Assembly (NCBI RefSeq): GCF_000980815.1
Contig: NZ_CP011311.1
Coordinates: 186,001 to 250,000, forward strand
DNA from: Corynebacterium camporealensis
GTDB lineage: Bacteria; Actinomycetota; Actinomycetes; Mycobacteriales; Mycobacteriaceae
Length of the DNA: 64,000 nucleotides
Direction: 5' to 3'
Both the position numbers and the translations under genes were made by a program. Numbering within the stretch: the first letter of the stretch is position 1; each line of letters opens with the position of its first letter. The notes under the pieces were generated by a model that was given only the letters and a program-made list of their open reading frames with translations, had not been told where the DNA came from and did not search any database. Below are positions 31,947 to 40,964 of this stretch, piece after piece.

Positions 31947-33299
31947 TTAAGCGGGGTAGAGGTCCAAGTAGAGGGCGAGTGCGGCACGCCAGTTGGAGGG
32001 TCGGAAGCCGGTGGCTTCAATCTTGTCCAGGCTCAGCGTGGACTCTTTCGGGCGGGGTGCTTCCAGTCCGGCAATCTCCCGGTATTGCTCGGTGCTCACT
32101 GGCGTGACGTCGGATGGGTCGTGGCCCATGCCGATGAAGACAGCCATGGCGAGTTCGTCGCGGCCGACGGTATCGCCGGAATTAGAGATGTTGTAGATGC
32201 CGTACTCGGCATTCGTCTTGAGTAGATGGCCAATGCCCTTAGCCAGGTCTTCGGCGAAGGTGGGGCGACCGCGCTGGTCGTGGATGACTTTGGGCTCAAC
32301 GCCGCGCTCAGCAAGCGAGCGCATGGTGGCCATGAAGTTTGGACCATCGCCAAAGACCCACGAGGTGCGGATGACGTAGTGGCGCGGGGCAGTACGCGCG
32401 GCAGTTTCGCCCGCAGCCTTGGATGCACCATAGGCCGACAGTGGGGAAGGAAGTTCTTCTTCGGTGTGGACTTCCTGGCTGCCGTCGAAGATGTAGTCGC
32501 TGGAGACATGCACAAAAGTCAGGTTGTGCTCGGCAGCAATGCGGGCGAGCTTCGCCGGTGCTTCCGCGTTGACCGCCCAGGCGCCAGCGCGGTCCTCTTC
32601 GGCACCGTTGACGTCGTTGTAGGCAGCGCAGTTAATGATCGCGGAGTACTGCCGCCAGGGGCGTGTCGGCGGGTTGGTGATGTCGAAGTCTTCGCGGGTG
32701 CAAAACTCCGCATTGGTTAACACACGGCGCAGAGCGCGACCGAGTTGGCCATTAGCGCCGGTGACGAGGATGCGGCGAGGCGGCATGGCGGTGACATCGG
32801 AAAGCTGTGGGTGTGCGCGGTCCTTGTCGGAGATTTCCGTCGGCTCCAGTGGCCAGTCAATGCAGTCGAGGTTGACCGCGGTGTACTGGGCATCCGGGGA
32901 CCAGTGGTCGTTGACCAGGTAGGAATACGCAGTGTTGTCTTCGAGTGCTTGGAAGCCATTGGCCACACCACGCGGGACAAAGACGGCCGTATCCGGGCCG
33001 ACCTCAGCGGTGACGGTTTCACCGTAGGTGGCAGAGCCTTCGCGCAGGTCGCACCAGGCGCCAAAGATGCGACCATGGGCGATGCTGACCAGCTTGTCCC
33101 AGGGCTCAGCGTGCAGGCCACGGGTCACGCCACGCTCAGCGTTAAAGGAGATGTTGTTTTGCACCGGGCGGAAATCCGGCAGGCCTTCGGCCAGCATCTT
33201 CTCGCGCTGCCAGTTCTCCTTGAACCAGCCACGGTTATCGCCGTGGACGTCGAGGTGAATCAGCAACAGGCCGTCGATGGACGTGGACTCGATGTGCAT
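31947..33299 (-). CDS. rmlCD: Bifunctional dTDP-4-dehydrorhamnose 3,5-epimerase / reductase (RmlC-RmlD fusion)
   Basis: Catalyses the last two steps of dTDP-rhamnose synthesis. Residues 1-165 are the RmlC cupin (LHAEPWDKLVSIAHGRIFGAWCDLR, with catalytic His and the FVPRGVANGFQ segment); residues 175-450 are RmlD (RILVTGANGQLGRALRRVL for NAD(P)H, HVSSDYIFDG, YGASKAAGE with the Tyr-Lys pair). The fusion is usual in corynebacteria. The ATG directly follows the rmlB stop with no gap, so the genes are co-transcribed. Confidence 0.95.
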   Translation of the reverse strand: MHIESTSIDGLLLIHLDVHGDNRGWFKENWQREKMLAEGLPDFRPVQNNISFNAERGVTRGLHAEPWDKLVSIAHGRIFGAWCDLREGSATYGETVTAEVGPDTAVFVPRGVANGFQALEDNTAYSYLVNDHWSPDAQYTAVNLDCIDWPLEPTEISDKDRAHPQLSDVTAMPPRRILVTGANGQLGRALRRVLTNAEFCTREDFDITNPPTRPWRQYSAIINCAAYNDVNGAEEDRAGAWAVNAEAPAKLARIAAEHNLTFVHVSSDYIFDGSQEVHTEEELPSPLSAYGASKAAGETAARTAPRHYVIRTSWVFGDGPNFMATMRSLAERGVEPKVIHDQRGRPTFAEDLAKGIGHLLKTNAEYGIYNISNSGDTVGRDELAMAVFIGMGHDPSDVTPVSTEQYREIAGLEAPRPKESTLSLDKIEATGFRPSNWRAALALYLDLYPA

Positions 33300-34328
<1,029 letters not shown>

Positions 34329-35681
34329 TTAAGCCGGAAACTTCGGCAGGGCAGGAGAGTTCAGCCACTGGGCCAGCAGCTTATCGATGTCCCCTTCACT
34401 CACCCCGGCATCCCCTGCCACCTGGTTCAGCTTCACGATGAGCTCTTCCGGATCCACCACACCATGCTGGTTTTCTTGCAGGTAGGAGCGGATGGCGGGG
34501 AAGAAGTGGTCATCGCCAAGCAAGCGGCGCAGCGCATGAACGGTAAGTGCCCCCCGCTTGTAGACGCGGTCGTCGAACATATCGCGCGTGCCCGGATCGG
34601 AAAGCACGATGTCCTGCGGCTTGCGGCTAAGTACCGCGTAGTGGGAGCGCGCGCACTCATGAGCGGTCTGAGTGCCCTTGTGCTCTTCCCAGAGCCACTC
34701 GCAGTAGCAGGCAAAGCCCTCGTTGAGCCAAATATCTTTCCACTGGCTCACACCGACCGAATTGCCGAACCACTGGTGAGAGAGCTCGTGGGCAATGAGG
34801 CGCTCGAAGCGGTGGTTTCCCTCGACGTGGTTGGCGCCGAAGATAGACAAACCCTGCGCCTCCAGCGGAATTTCCAGCTCGTCTTCGGTGACCACGACCT
34901 GGTATTCGGCAAAGGGGTACTCGCCAAACAGCCCGGAGTAGAGATCCAGCATCTCCTGCTGGCGGGCAAACTCTTCCGTGATGCGTTCTTTGAGCTGCGG
35001 CGGCGCCCAGGCGCGGGTGGTGGGACCTAAGCGGAACTCGCTGAATTCGCCGACCTGGACGGTGGCCAGGTAAGTCGCCATGGGGTGTTCGGTGCGGTAG
35101 TGCCAGCGCGTCGTGGAACCACTGGCTGCCTTACGGGAGACCAGCTCGCCGTTGGAGATGACGACGAAGGGGTCATCGGCAGTAATGGCAATGTCGTAGG
35201 TGGCCTTCTCCGACGGCGCATCATCACACGGGAACCAGCTGGGCGCACCATTGGGCTGGCTGGCGACCAGCGCGCCGGATTCGGTTTCCTCCCAACCAAT
35301 TTCACCCCACGCGGTACGAATCGGTCGCGGGCTACCGCCATAGCGAATGACCAGGACAAAGTCGGTGCCGGCAGGGATTTCTTCGCCAAAACGCAGGCGC
35401 AGCTTGCCACCGGACTGGCGGAACTTCGCCACGCGCGGGGCGTCTTCGGCAGTTACGCGTCGGGCCACCATGGCTCCGCCCAAATCGAGCGTGAGCTTAT
35501 CGATGTTCTCTTCCACCCGCACCTGCAATCGCGCCTCACCCTGTAGCAGGTTGGGCTCGACGCGGTAGGTCAGCTCCAAGTCGTAATGGCTAATGCGAAA
35601 GCCGAGGTTGTACTCGACTCCGGTGTAGCTATCGCGCTGGGGGTGGCGGAGATGCGAAAGGGCGGTAGAAAGCAGCTTCAT
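34329..35681 (-). CDS. M1-family zinc metallopeptidase (aminopeptidase N-like)
   Basis: 450-residue cytoplasmic aminopeptidase lacking a signal peptide. The zinc site is LIAHELSHQWFGNSVGVSQWKDIWLNEGFA (HExxH plus the downstream Glu, about residues 292-325). The N-terminal beta domain starts at residue 25, and the short C-terminal domain has RGALTVHALRRLLGDDHFF. Short for the family (which often reaches 800 residues) but typical for the actinobacterial small M1 form. It lies between the mycolyltransferase and the rml genes. Its start codon sits in the loop of a hairpin. Confidence 0.92.
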   Translation of the reverse strand: MKLLSTALSHLRHPQRDSYTGVEYNLGFRISHYDLELTYRVEPNLLQGEARLQVRVEENIDKLTLDLGGAMVARRVTAEDAPRVAKFRQSGGKLRLRFGEEIPAGTDFVLVIRYGGSPRPIRTAWGEIGWEETESGALVASQPNGAPSWFPCDDAPSEKATYDIAITADDPFVVISNGELVSRKAASGSTTRWHYRTEHPMATYLATVQVGEFSEFRLGPTTRAWAPPQLKERITEEFARQQEMLDLYSGLFGEYPFAEYQVVVTEDELEIPLEAQGLSIFGANHVEGNHRFERLIAHELSHQWFGNSVGVSQWKDIWLNEGFACYCEWLWEEHKGTQTAHECARSHYAVLSRKPQDIVLSDPGTRDMFDDRVYKRGALTVHALRRLLGDDHFFPAIRSYLQENQHGVVDPEELIVKLNQVAGDAGVSEGDIDKLLAQWLNSPALPKFPA

Positions 35682-35702
35682 AATGCTGCGATTCTACCGC
35701 CC
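35660..35702 (-). promoter_or_regulatory. Hairpin with the M1 peptidase start codon in its loop
   Basis: GGGCGGTAGAA (35660-35670) and TTCTACCGCCC (35692-35702) are perfect 11-bp arms, with GCAGC/GCTGC (35672-35676, 35685-35689) inside them. The ATG (35681-35679) lies in the apical loop. TAGAAT within the right arm (minus strand) would also serve as a -10 element 9 bases before the ATG. Either a translation-blocking fold in the read-through mRNA or a promoter with a leaderless start. Confidence 0.5.
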
Positions 35703-35716
35703 TCAGGTCAGCGTGC

Positions 35717-36796
35717 CTACTTATTCAAAGCGCGCTCGAAGACCGGCCAGGACTCGCGAATGTCTTCGCGCCAGCCCGGCCAGGAGTGGGTACCTACGTT
35801 ACGGAAGTTATAGGTTGCCGGAACGCCCTCGGAATCCAGCTTGGCCTTGAGGTTGTGGGTGCAGTGGTTGACTGCGGCCTCAATGACGCCACCTTCCACA
35901 CGCAGGGTGGTGGTTCCCATGAGAGCAGCCAGCGGGTGCATGCCCTGTGCGGTGTAGTAGGACGGCATATCGGTCTCGCCTGCCAGACCGGAGGCAGAGG
36001 AGATGTAGAGCTCAGTACCGCGCAGCTTGCCGGCGTTCATCATGGCGTCGTTGTAGCGGTTGGTGGCAGAGCCCATCTCGCCCCACATCTGCTCTGGCTG
36101 GCCACCGCCACGGTTGACGGTCAGGCGCATGAACTCGTACTCAATCGGGTACGCGGTTGCGGCACAGCCGGCGAAGGAGCCGACAGCGTCGTAGAAGCCC
36201 TGGTTGTGCTGAGCCAGCAGCAGGGAGGAGGTTGCAGACATCGACATACCAGCGATAGCGCGGTTGTTGTTAGCCTGCAGGTGCTGCTCGAGCGGTCCCG
36301 GCAGCTCCTTGGTCAGGAAGGTCTCCCACTTCTGCGGGCCCTTCAGGTAGCCCTGGTTCGGGGACTGGTTCCAGTCGGTGTAGTAAGAGAAAGCGCCAGC
36401 CTGCGGAACGACGACGTTGATGTTCTTGTCGGCGTAGAAGTCGACGGCATCGGAAAGCGCGAGCCAGTCAGAGTCCTGCTCAGCCGAGCCTGCACCGTTG
36501 AGTAGGTACAGGGTCGGGCGGTTCGGCTCTGCAGCCTTGATGACTGCGACCGGAACCTGGCGGCCGTCCATGGCTGGGGAGGAAGCTTGCAGCTTCAGCA
36601 CGCGCGGGTCGTCCTTGTATTCCTGGTACCACTTGGTCTCAGCAACCTCTGGGGTGACCTCCAGCTCGGAGATCTGCGACAGCGGGGTCTTGCCCGCAAC
36701 CTGCTGCGGGGTAACCGTTGCTGCGCCCGCCATCGGGGCTACGACCAAGCCAGCGGTCACAGCGGCCGCGGCGATGATGCTGCTCAAGTGCTTCAT
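35717..36796 (-). CDS. Mycolyltransferase (antigen 85 fold), C-MytC-like
   Basis: Secreted esterase of the corynebacterial mycoloyltransferase family. MKHLSSIIAAAAVTAGLVVAPMAGAATV is a signal peptide. The nucleophile elbow is GMSMSATSSLLLAQH (Ser in MSMS), the oxyanion/start motif is LYLLNGAGSAEQDSDWLA, and HSWPGWREDI holds the catalytic His. Such enzymes move corynomycolates onto trehalose, arabinogalactan or proteins. In C. glutamicum, the C-MytC gene cg0413, which O-acylates porins, lies in the same rml-to-lpd region; that makes this gene a likely orthologue. It is preceded by a small secreted protein gene and lies near a porin-like 36-aa gene. Confidence 0.9.
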   Translation of the reverse strand: MKHLSSIIAAAAVTAGLVVAPMAGAATVTPQQVAGKTPLSQISELEVTPEVAETKWYQEYKDDPRVLKLQASSPAMDGRQVPVAVIKAAEPNRPTLYLLNGAGSAEQDSDWLALSDAVDFYADKNINVVVPQAGAFSYYTDWNQSPNQGYLKGPQKWETFLTKELPGPLEQHLQANNNRAIAGMSMSATSSLLLAQHNQGFYDAVGSFAGCAATAYPIEYEFMRLTVNRGGGQPEQMWGEMGSATNRYNDAMMNAGKLRGTELYISSASGLAGETDMPSYYTAQGMHPLAALMGTTTLRVEGGVIEAAVNHCTHNLKAKLDSEGVPATYNFRNVGTHSWPGWREDIRESWPVFERALNK

Positions 36797-36841
36797 AGCT
36801 TCTCTTTCTACGTTGGAAATGAATATTTCGAGATAAGCGGC

Positions 36842-37039
36842 TTACTGCTGCTCTTCCCCAGTCGGCAGGGAATCCTGATCAGTGGTATCCGCTGCGCGGA
36901 CCTCCTCGACGACCTCGGTCTCTGCTTCCGGTGCCACCGGCTCAGCTACCGGAGAAGCCAGAGCGACAGGGCTAACCACGGCGCCAGCTGCAATAGCAAT
37001 AGCCGCCGCAGTCGCGGAGAGAGAGCGGATAGGTCGCAT
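36842..37039 (-). CDS. Small secreted protein upstream of the mycolyltransferase
   Basis: 65 residues. MRPIRSLSATAAAIAIAAGAVVSPVALASPVAEP is a signal peptide with likely cleavage after ALA-S (about residue 29). The mature part is short and acidic (EAETEVVEEVRAADTTDQDSLPTGEEQQ), with no cysteine and likely disordered. AGGAAG precedes the ATG. It lies 45 bp upstream of the mycolyltransferase on the same strand, so the two are probably one transcript. No homologue is recognised. It could be a substrate, a partner or a small envelope protein. Confidence 0.6.
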   Translation of the reverse strand: MRPIRSLSATAAAIAIAAGAVVSPVALASPVAEPVAPEAETEVVEEVRAADTTDQDSLPTGEEQQ

Positions 37040-37378
37040 GAGAGTAACTTCCTGTCAGGACAGTGTTTTTCTTAAGAAATCTTGCTAGCTTTCTGTTTAG
37101 ACATCGTCCTCTGCTTGCTCCGTGTTAGCAACAGCTAGATAATTCGCGGGGGTAAGCAGGGGCGAACTGCACAGAATTAGCCGTGTGGGGACTAAATCTA
37201 TCAGGAATAACGCGCAAATGGTGGTGCGCAAGTGATTATTGTGTCATAATTTCCAGCGTCGGAGTCTGGCAAGTGCAGCAGATGTAACGTCTTTTCCCAG
37301 CACTTCGTTAAACAATGTGTGTAAGCCCGCGCCGCAGTCTTGGCGGCCGACCCCAAACTTTGCAGAAAAGAGTGCAGC
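37040..37378. other. Divergent regulatory region between secreted-protein gene and the 36-aa gene
   Basis: 339 bases. On the minus side is a TTTCTTAAGAAA palindrome (37068-37079) and a short dyad CTGTC-AG-GACAG (37051-37062) that touches the ribosome binding site of the small secreted gene. On the plus side a CATAAT (37245-37250) could be the -10 of the 36-aa gene, with a GCGCA/TGCGC dyad (37212-37229) near its -35 position and a leader of about 120 bases. No other gene seen. Confidence 0.45.
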
Positions 37379-37489
37379 ATGAACGCAATCGATACCTTTA
37401 TCGTCCAGATCAACGAAATCCTCGGCGAGTGGATCCACATGGGCTCTTCCATGTCCTCCGTTGCCGCACTGAACCTGGGCATGTTCTAA
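37379..37489 (+). CDS. 36-aa amphipathic peptide, candidate mycomembrane porin subunit (PorA/PorH-like)
   Basis: MNAIDTFIVQINEILGEWIH forms an ideal amphipathic helix: I4, F7/I8, I11, I14/L15, W18/I19 on one face and D5, T6, Q10, N12, E13, E17 on the other. The rest is GSSMSSVAALNLGMF, with four serines. There is no signal peptide, as in the 40-60 residue PorA and PorH of C. glutamicum, whose serines are O-mycoloylated by C-MytC. The gene has its own leader and a strong terminator, and the C-MytC-like gene is 600 bp away. It is too short for usual gene callers. No clear sequence identity to a named porin could be confirmed. A leader peptide for lpd is the alternative. Confidence 0.6.
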   Translation: MNAIDTFIVQINEILGEWIHMGSSMSSVAALNLGMF

Positions 37490-37508
37490 GCCTGGCACTA
37501 TTTTCAGA

Positions 37509-37577
37509 AAAGCCCGCTGCTTCCTAAGGGGAGGATCCATTGAGGATCCTCCTTATTTAAAGGACTCGGCGGGCTTT
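37509..37577 (+). terminator. Nested terminator after the 36-aa gene
   Basis: Outer stem AAAGCCCGC (37509-37517) / GCGGGCTTT (37569-37577), 9 bp, followed by GTC; inside it a second perfect 9-bp hairpin GGAGGATCC (37530-37538) / GGATCCTCC (37544-37552). A double structure of this size fits a highly expressed short gene and also insulates lpd, which has its own leaderless start. Confidence 0.7.
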
Positions 37578-37661
37578 GTCGTGCCTACGTGTGAGGGCAA
37601 TAGCAAAGAAAACTCGAGGCGATGGGAGACACACGTAATAAAGTTACGTATCCTGTAGGAC

Positions 37662-39074
37662 GTGACTAAAGAACATTTTGACGTTGTAGTACTCGGCGCG
37701 GGCCCTGGCGGCTACGTGTCCGCCATCCGCGCAGCACAGCTTGGCAAGAAGGTTGCCGTTGTGGAGAAGCAGTATTGGGGCGGCGTGTGCCTCAATGTCG
37801 GCTGTATCCCTTCCAAGGCGCTTCTGAAGAACGCTGAGGTTGCCCACATCTTTAACCACCAGGCCAAGGACTTCGGCATCTCCGGTGATGTTGAGATGTC
37901 CTTCGAGGCTGCCCACAAGCGTTCCCGCAAGGTTTCTGCGGGCATCGTCAAGGGCGTGCACTACCTGATGAAGAAGAACAAGATCACCGAGATCAACGGC
38001 CTGGGCTCCTTCAAGGATGACAAGACCATCGAGATCACCGAGGGCGACGACGAAGGTAAGACCATCACCTTCGACAACTGCATCATCGCCACCGGCTCTG
38101 TGGTTAAGTCCCTGCCGGACGTTGAAATCGGCGGCAACATTGTCTCCTACGAAGAGCAGATCCTGGACGAGGAAGCTCCAGACTCCATGGTCATCGTGGG
38201 CGCTGGCGCCATCGGTATGGAGTTTGCTTACGTTCTGGCTAACTACGGTGTGGACGTCACCATCGTGGAGTTCATGGACCGCGTTCTGCCGAACGAGGAC
38301 AAGGATGTCTCCAAGGCAATCGCACGCGAGTACAAGAAGCTCGGCGTGAAGCTGCTGACCGGTTACAAGACCACCTCCATCAAGGACAACGGCGACGACG
38401 TGACCGTCGAGGTCGAGTCCAAGGATGGCAAGAAGACCGATTCCCTGACGGTGGACCGCTGCATGGTCTCCATCGGTTTCGCACCGCGCGTGAAGGGCTT
38501 TGGCCTGGAAAACACCGGTGTTGAGCTGACTGACCGCGGCGCCATTGATGTCGATGAGCGTATGCGCACCAACGTTGATGGCATCTACGCAATTGGCGAT
38601 GTCACCATGAAGCTGCAGCTGGCTCACGTTGCTGAGGCACAGGGCGTGGTTGCTGCTGAGACCATCGCAGATGCAGAGACTGAGCTGCTCGGCGATTACC
38701 AGATGATGCCGCGCGCTACCTTCTGTAACCCACAGGTTGCTTCCTTCGGTTACACCGAGGAGCAGGCACGCGAGAAGTTCTCCGACCGCGAGATCAAGGT
38801 CGCTTCCTTCCCGTTCTCCGCTAACGGTAAGGCTGCTGGTCTGAACGAGACCGCTGGCTTTGTGAAGCTGGTTGCTGACGGCGAGTTCGGCGAGCTGCTG
38901 GGCGGCCACATGGTTGGCTCGAACGTCTCCGAGCTGCTGCCGGAGCTGACCCTGGCACAGCGCTTCGACCTCACCGCTGAGGAAATCGGACGCAACGTTC
39001 ACACCCACCCGACCCTCTCCGAGGCCATCAAGGAAGCTGCCGAGGGCATCGGTGGCCACATGATCAACCTCTAA
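37662..39074 (+). CDS. lpd: Dihydrolipoyl dehydrogenase
   Basis: E3 subunit of the 2-oxo acid dehydrogenase complexes: reoxidises dihydrolipoamide with NAD via FAD. 470 residues with GTG start; TATCCT lies 7 bases upstream, so leaderless is likely. [21 protein letters not shown] binds FAD; the redox disulfide is C43-LNVG-C48 in [33 protein letters not shown] binds [11 protein letters not shown] near the C-terminus carries the His-Glu pair of the other subunit. The stand-alone gene lies upstream of ramB, as in C. glutamicum (cg0441). Confidence 0.97.
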   Translation: MTKEHFDVVVLGAGPGGYVSAIRAAQLGKKVAVVEKQYWGGVCLNVGCIPSKALLKNAEVAHIFNHQAKDFGISGDVEMSFEAAHKRSRKVSAGIVKGVHYLMKKNKITEINGLGSFKDDKTIEITEGDDEGKTITFDNCIIATGSVVKSLPDVEIGGNIVSYEEQILDEEAPDSMVIVGAGAIGMEFAYVLANYGVDVTIVEFMDRVLPNEDKDVSKAIAREYKKLGVKLLTGYKTTSIKDNGDDVTVEVESKDGKKTDSLTVDRCMVSIGFAPRVKGFGLENTGVELTDRGAIDVDERMRTNVDGIYAIGDVTMKLQLAHVAEAQGVVAAETIADAETELLGDYQMMPRATFCNPQVASFGYTEEQAREKFSDREIKVASFPFSANGKAAGLNETAGFVKLVADGEFGELLGGHMVGSNVSELLPELTLAQRFDLTAEEIGRNVHTHPTLSEAIKEAAEGIGGHMINL

Positions 39075-39091
39075 ACAGAGACAACAAGCTT

Positions 39092-39127
39092 AAAGCGGCG
39101 CCCTGCGGGGCGCCGCTTTCGGCGTTT
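39092..39127 (+). terminator. Rho-independent terminator of lpd
   Basis: AAAGCGGCGCCC (39092-39103) and GGGCGCCGCTTT (39108-39119) form a perfect 12-bp stem with a TGCG loop, then CGGCGTTTT. It also reads as a terminator for the convergent ramB (TTTAAG follows on the minus strand). Confidence 0.93.
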
Positions 39128-39175
39128 TATGACGCGCCGCCGAGGGCACGCTGTCACTCGTGAGTGCGCGGTGGT

Positions 39176-40585
39176 TTAGTAAGGAGCCACGGCGGAGCGG
39201 TGTGCGTCGATGGTGAGTGTTTCGTTGATTGGTGGGAAGGCGCGTTGGGCGCAGTTGACGCGGGGGCAGGTGCGGCAGCCGTTGCCAATCGGGGTGGCAG
39301 CGGACATGTCGGTGAGATCAAGGCCGGCGGCATAGACGGTGCGGTCGGCGTGGCGGGCTTCGCAGCCTAATCCAATGGCGAAGAGTTTGCTGTTATCGCC
39401 GTAGCGGCCCTGGTGGTGGCGAACTGCGCGCGATACCCAGAGGTAGTTGCGGCCATCCGGCATTTCGGCAAGCTGGCGGCAGATAACGCCGGGGCGGGAG
39501 AAGGTTTCGTAGATGTTCCAAAGCGGGCAGGTGCCGCCGGAGTTGGAAAAGTGCACGCCGGTAGCCGATTGACGCTTGGACATGTTACCGGCGCGGTCGA
39601 CGCGCACGAAGGTAAAGGGGATGCCGCGCTGGTTGGTGCGTTGCAGGGTCGACAGGCGAGAGGCAACGGTTTCGTAGCCGACGCCAAAGACTTGGCAGAG
39701 GTATTCGACGTCGTAGCCGGAGTGCTCGGCCTCATGGTGGATAGAGGAGTACGGCAGCACGGTGGCTGCGGCGAAGTAGCTGGCGATGCCACGGCGGGCC
39801 AGGTCGAGAGAGGCCTGGGATGTGAAAGGTTCGTTGGCAACGAGGCCGTTGATGGTTTCGCCGGCCTCTAGGAAGCCGAGCTCGGCAGCCATGCGGAAGG
39901 CGCGCTGGCCTTCGGTCAGGCGGCTGGCCAGACGGAAGGTGCCGGACTCGCGGTCGAAGCGGTGCAGGGTGCCGTCCATTTGGTCGGTGGTGATGATGTC
40001 GACGTTGTGCTTGTCGCGCAGGCGAGCGGCGATGGCGCGTTCGGTATCGCGGATTTGGAAGCGGGTGACGTCTAGCTCGCCGGCGAGTTCCTCGGCGTGG
40101 TGGTCGAGGTCGTCGAGGTAGTTCTGGCGTGCGTAGAAGAAGTCGCGGACTTCGTCGTGCGGCATTGACAGTGCTTGGGCAGCCGTGGCGGTGCGACGGG
40201 CGTCGGTAGCCAGGGAGAGTTTGTCGCGGACGTTGCGGTAGCGGCGGTGGACATCGACAAGCGTGCGCGCCACGGTGGGGTGGTTGTAAACCAGCTCAGA
40301 GAGCTCTTGGAGCTCCACGGGGGAGGGGGAGAGCTCTTTGTCCTGGATGACGTCCTGGATTTCGGCCAGGAGGCGGGAGTCATCGTCACGCGAGAAGAAC
40401 GTGGCATCCACGCCGAATGCCTCGGTGATGCGCAGTAGCACAGGCACGGTTAAGGGACGTACGTCGTGCTCAATCTGATTGACGTAGCTGGCGGACAGCC
40501 CGAGGGTGGCGGCGAGTGAAGCCTGGCTCAAATCACGCTCGCGGCGCAATTGGCGCAGGCGGGAGCCAACGTAGGTTTTGCTCAT
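39176..40585 (-). CDS. ramB: Transcriptional regulator RamB (acetate metabolism)
   Basis: XRE-type regulator, 469 residues from ATG at 40585; 13 residues of extra upstream frame are rejected. The HTH is [39 protein letters not shown] (about residues 7-45). The middle is a DUF955-like region with [13 protein letters not shown], and the end is a short-chain fatty-acyl-type regulator domain with cysteines ([19 protein letters not shown]). In C. glutamicum RamB represses acetate and glyoxylate genes and its own gene; it also controls sdh. A RamB-like site overlies its own 5' region. Confidence 0.93.
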   Translation of the reverse strand: MSKTYVGSRLRQLRRERDLSQASLAATLGLSASYVNQIEHDVRPLTVPVLLRITEAFGVDATFFSRDDDSRLLAEIQDVIQDKELSPSPVELQELSELVYNHPTVARTLVDVHRRYRNVRDKLSLATDARRTATAAQALSMPHDEVRDFFYARQNYLDDLDHHAEELAGELDVTRFQIRDTERAIAARLRDKHNVDIITTDQMDGTLHRFDRESGTFRLASRLTEGQRAFRMAAELGFLEAGETINGLVANEPFTSQASLDLARRGIASYFAAATVLPYSSIHHEAEHSGYDVEYLCQVFGVGYETVASRLSTLQRTNQRGIPFTFVRVDRAGNMSKRQSATGVHFSNSGGTCPLWNIYETFSRPGVICRQLAEMPDGRNYLWVSRAVRHHQGRYGDNSKLFAIGLGCEARHADRTVYAAGLDLTDMSAATPIGNGCRTCPRVNCAQRAFPPINETLTIDAHRSAVAPY

Positions 40586-40742
40586 GCGCCACAGAGTACC
40601 TGCGTGTGACTGCTGTAACAGCAATTTTGCAAACCTTTTGTGAAGAAGCTTCGCCTAGCTGAGAGTTGTATGGGGTTTCTGATTAAAACCCCACGAAAGT
40701 TTGACACATTAAGGGGTGAATCAGTCACTTCCGTAACACGGG

Positions 40743-40758
40743 GGTGATCAAGCTCACA
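40743..40758. promoter_or_regulatory. GlxR (CRP-family) binding site candidate
   Basis: GGTGA-TCAAGC-TCACA matches the GlxR consensus TGTGA-N6-TCACA at nine of ten conserved bases. Placed about 200 bp before sdhC. The gene for the cyclase that feeds GlxR (cyaB) is in this window. Confidence 0.55.
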
Positions 40759-40835
40759 TATTGCTGAACAATACGCAACACTCATATTGCGTAAATAACA
40801 CAAGTAAAGGTAGTGGCGTTTTAGGAACAAAAACC

Positions 40836-40854
40836 TTAGCCGATCCTTACCTAA
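40836..40854. promoter_or_regulatory. DtxR-like site candidate upstream of sdhC
   Basis: The 19-mer TTAGCCGATCCTTACCTAA matches 15 of 19 positions of the DtxR consensus TWAGGTWAGSCTWACCTWA, with the right half nearly perfect. SdhB needs three Fe-S clusters, so iron control is plausible. Not proven. Confidence 0.4.
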
Positions 40855-40964
40855 ATTAATTTCCCCAGCTAAGGGGAACAGGACAAGCGTTCCATAATTG
40901 TTCCGAATAGAAGTAGTGGCCAGCGCTAAGGCCGTCGTATGGTGATTGGGACTATGGAGGTGTC

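Larger units (their letters stand above)
40586..40964. promoter_or_regulatory. Divergent ramB-sdhC regulatory region
   Basis: 379 bases packed with candidate operators: a RamB-like AATTTTGCAAA (40623-40633), a TGGGGTTT/AAACCCCA stem (40671-40678, 40686-40693), a GlxR-like GGTGA-N6-TCACA (40743-40758), a TACGCAA/TTGCGTA dyad (40772-40778, 40787-40793) and a DtxR-like 19-mer (40836-40854). sdhCAB transcription in C. glutamicum is known to respond to GlxR, RamA/RamB and iron. No ORF of its own. Confidence 0.6.

Noticed and set aside
31947..33299. RmlC-RmlD fusion as a novelty
   Set aside because: The fusion is normal for corynebacteria.
37201..37540. Two minus-strand ORFs (93 and 98 aa) over the 36-aa gene
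   Set aside because: No ribosome binding site or family; they run through a terminator structure. The plus-strand 36-aa ORF is better supported.
37644..39059. 471-residue ORF antisense to lpd
   Set aside because: Same artefact; lpd is complete and conserved.
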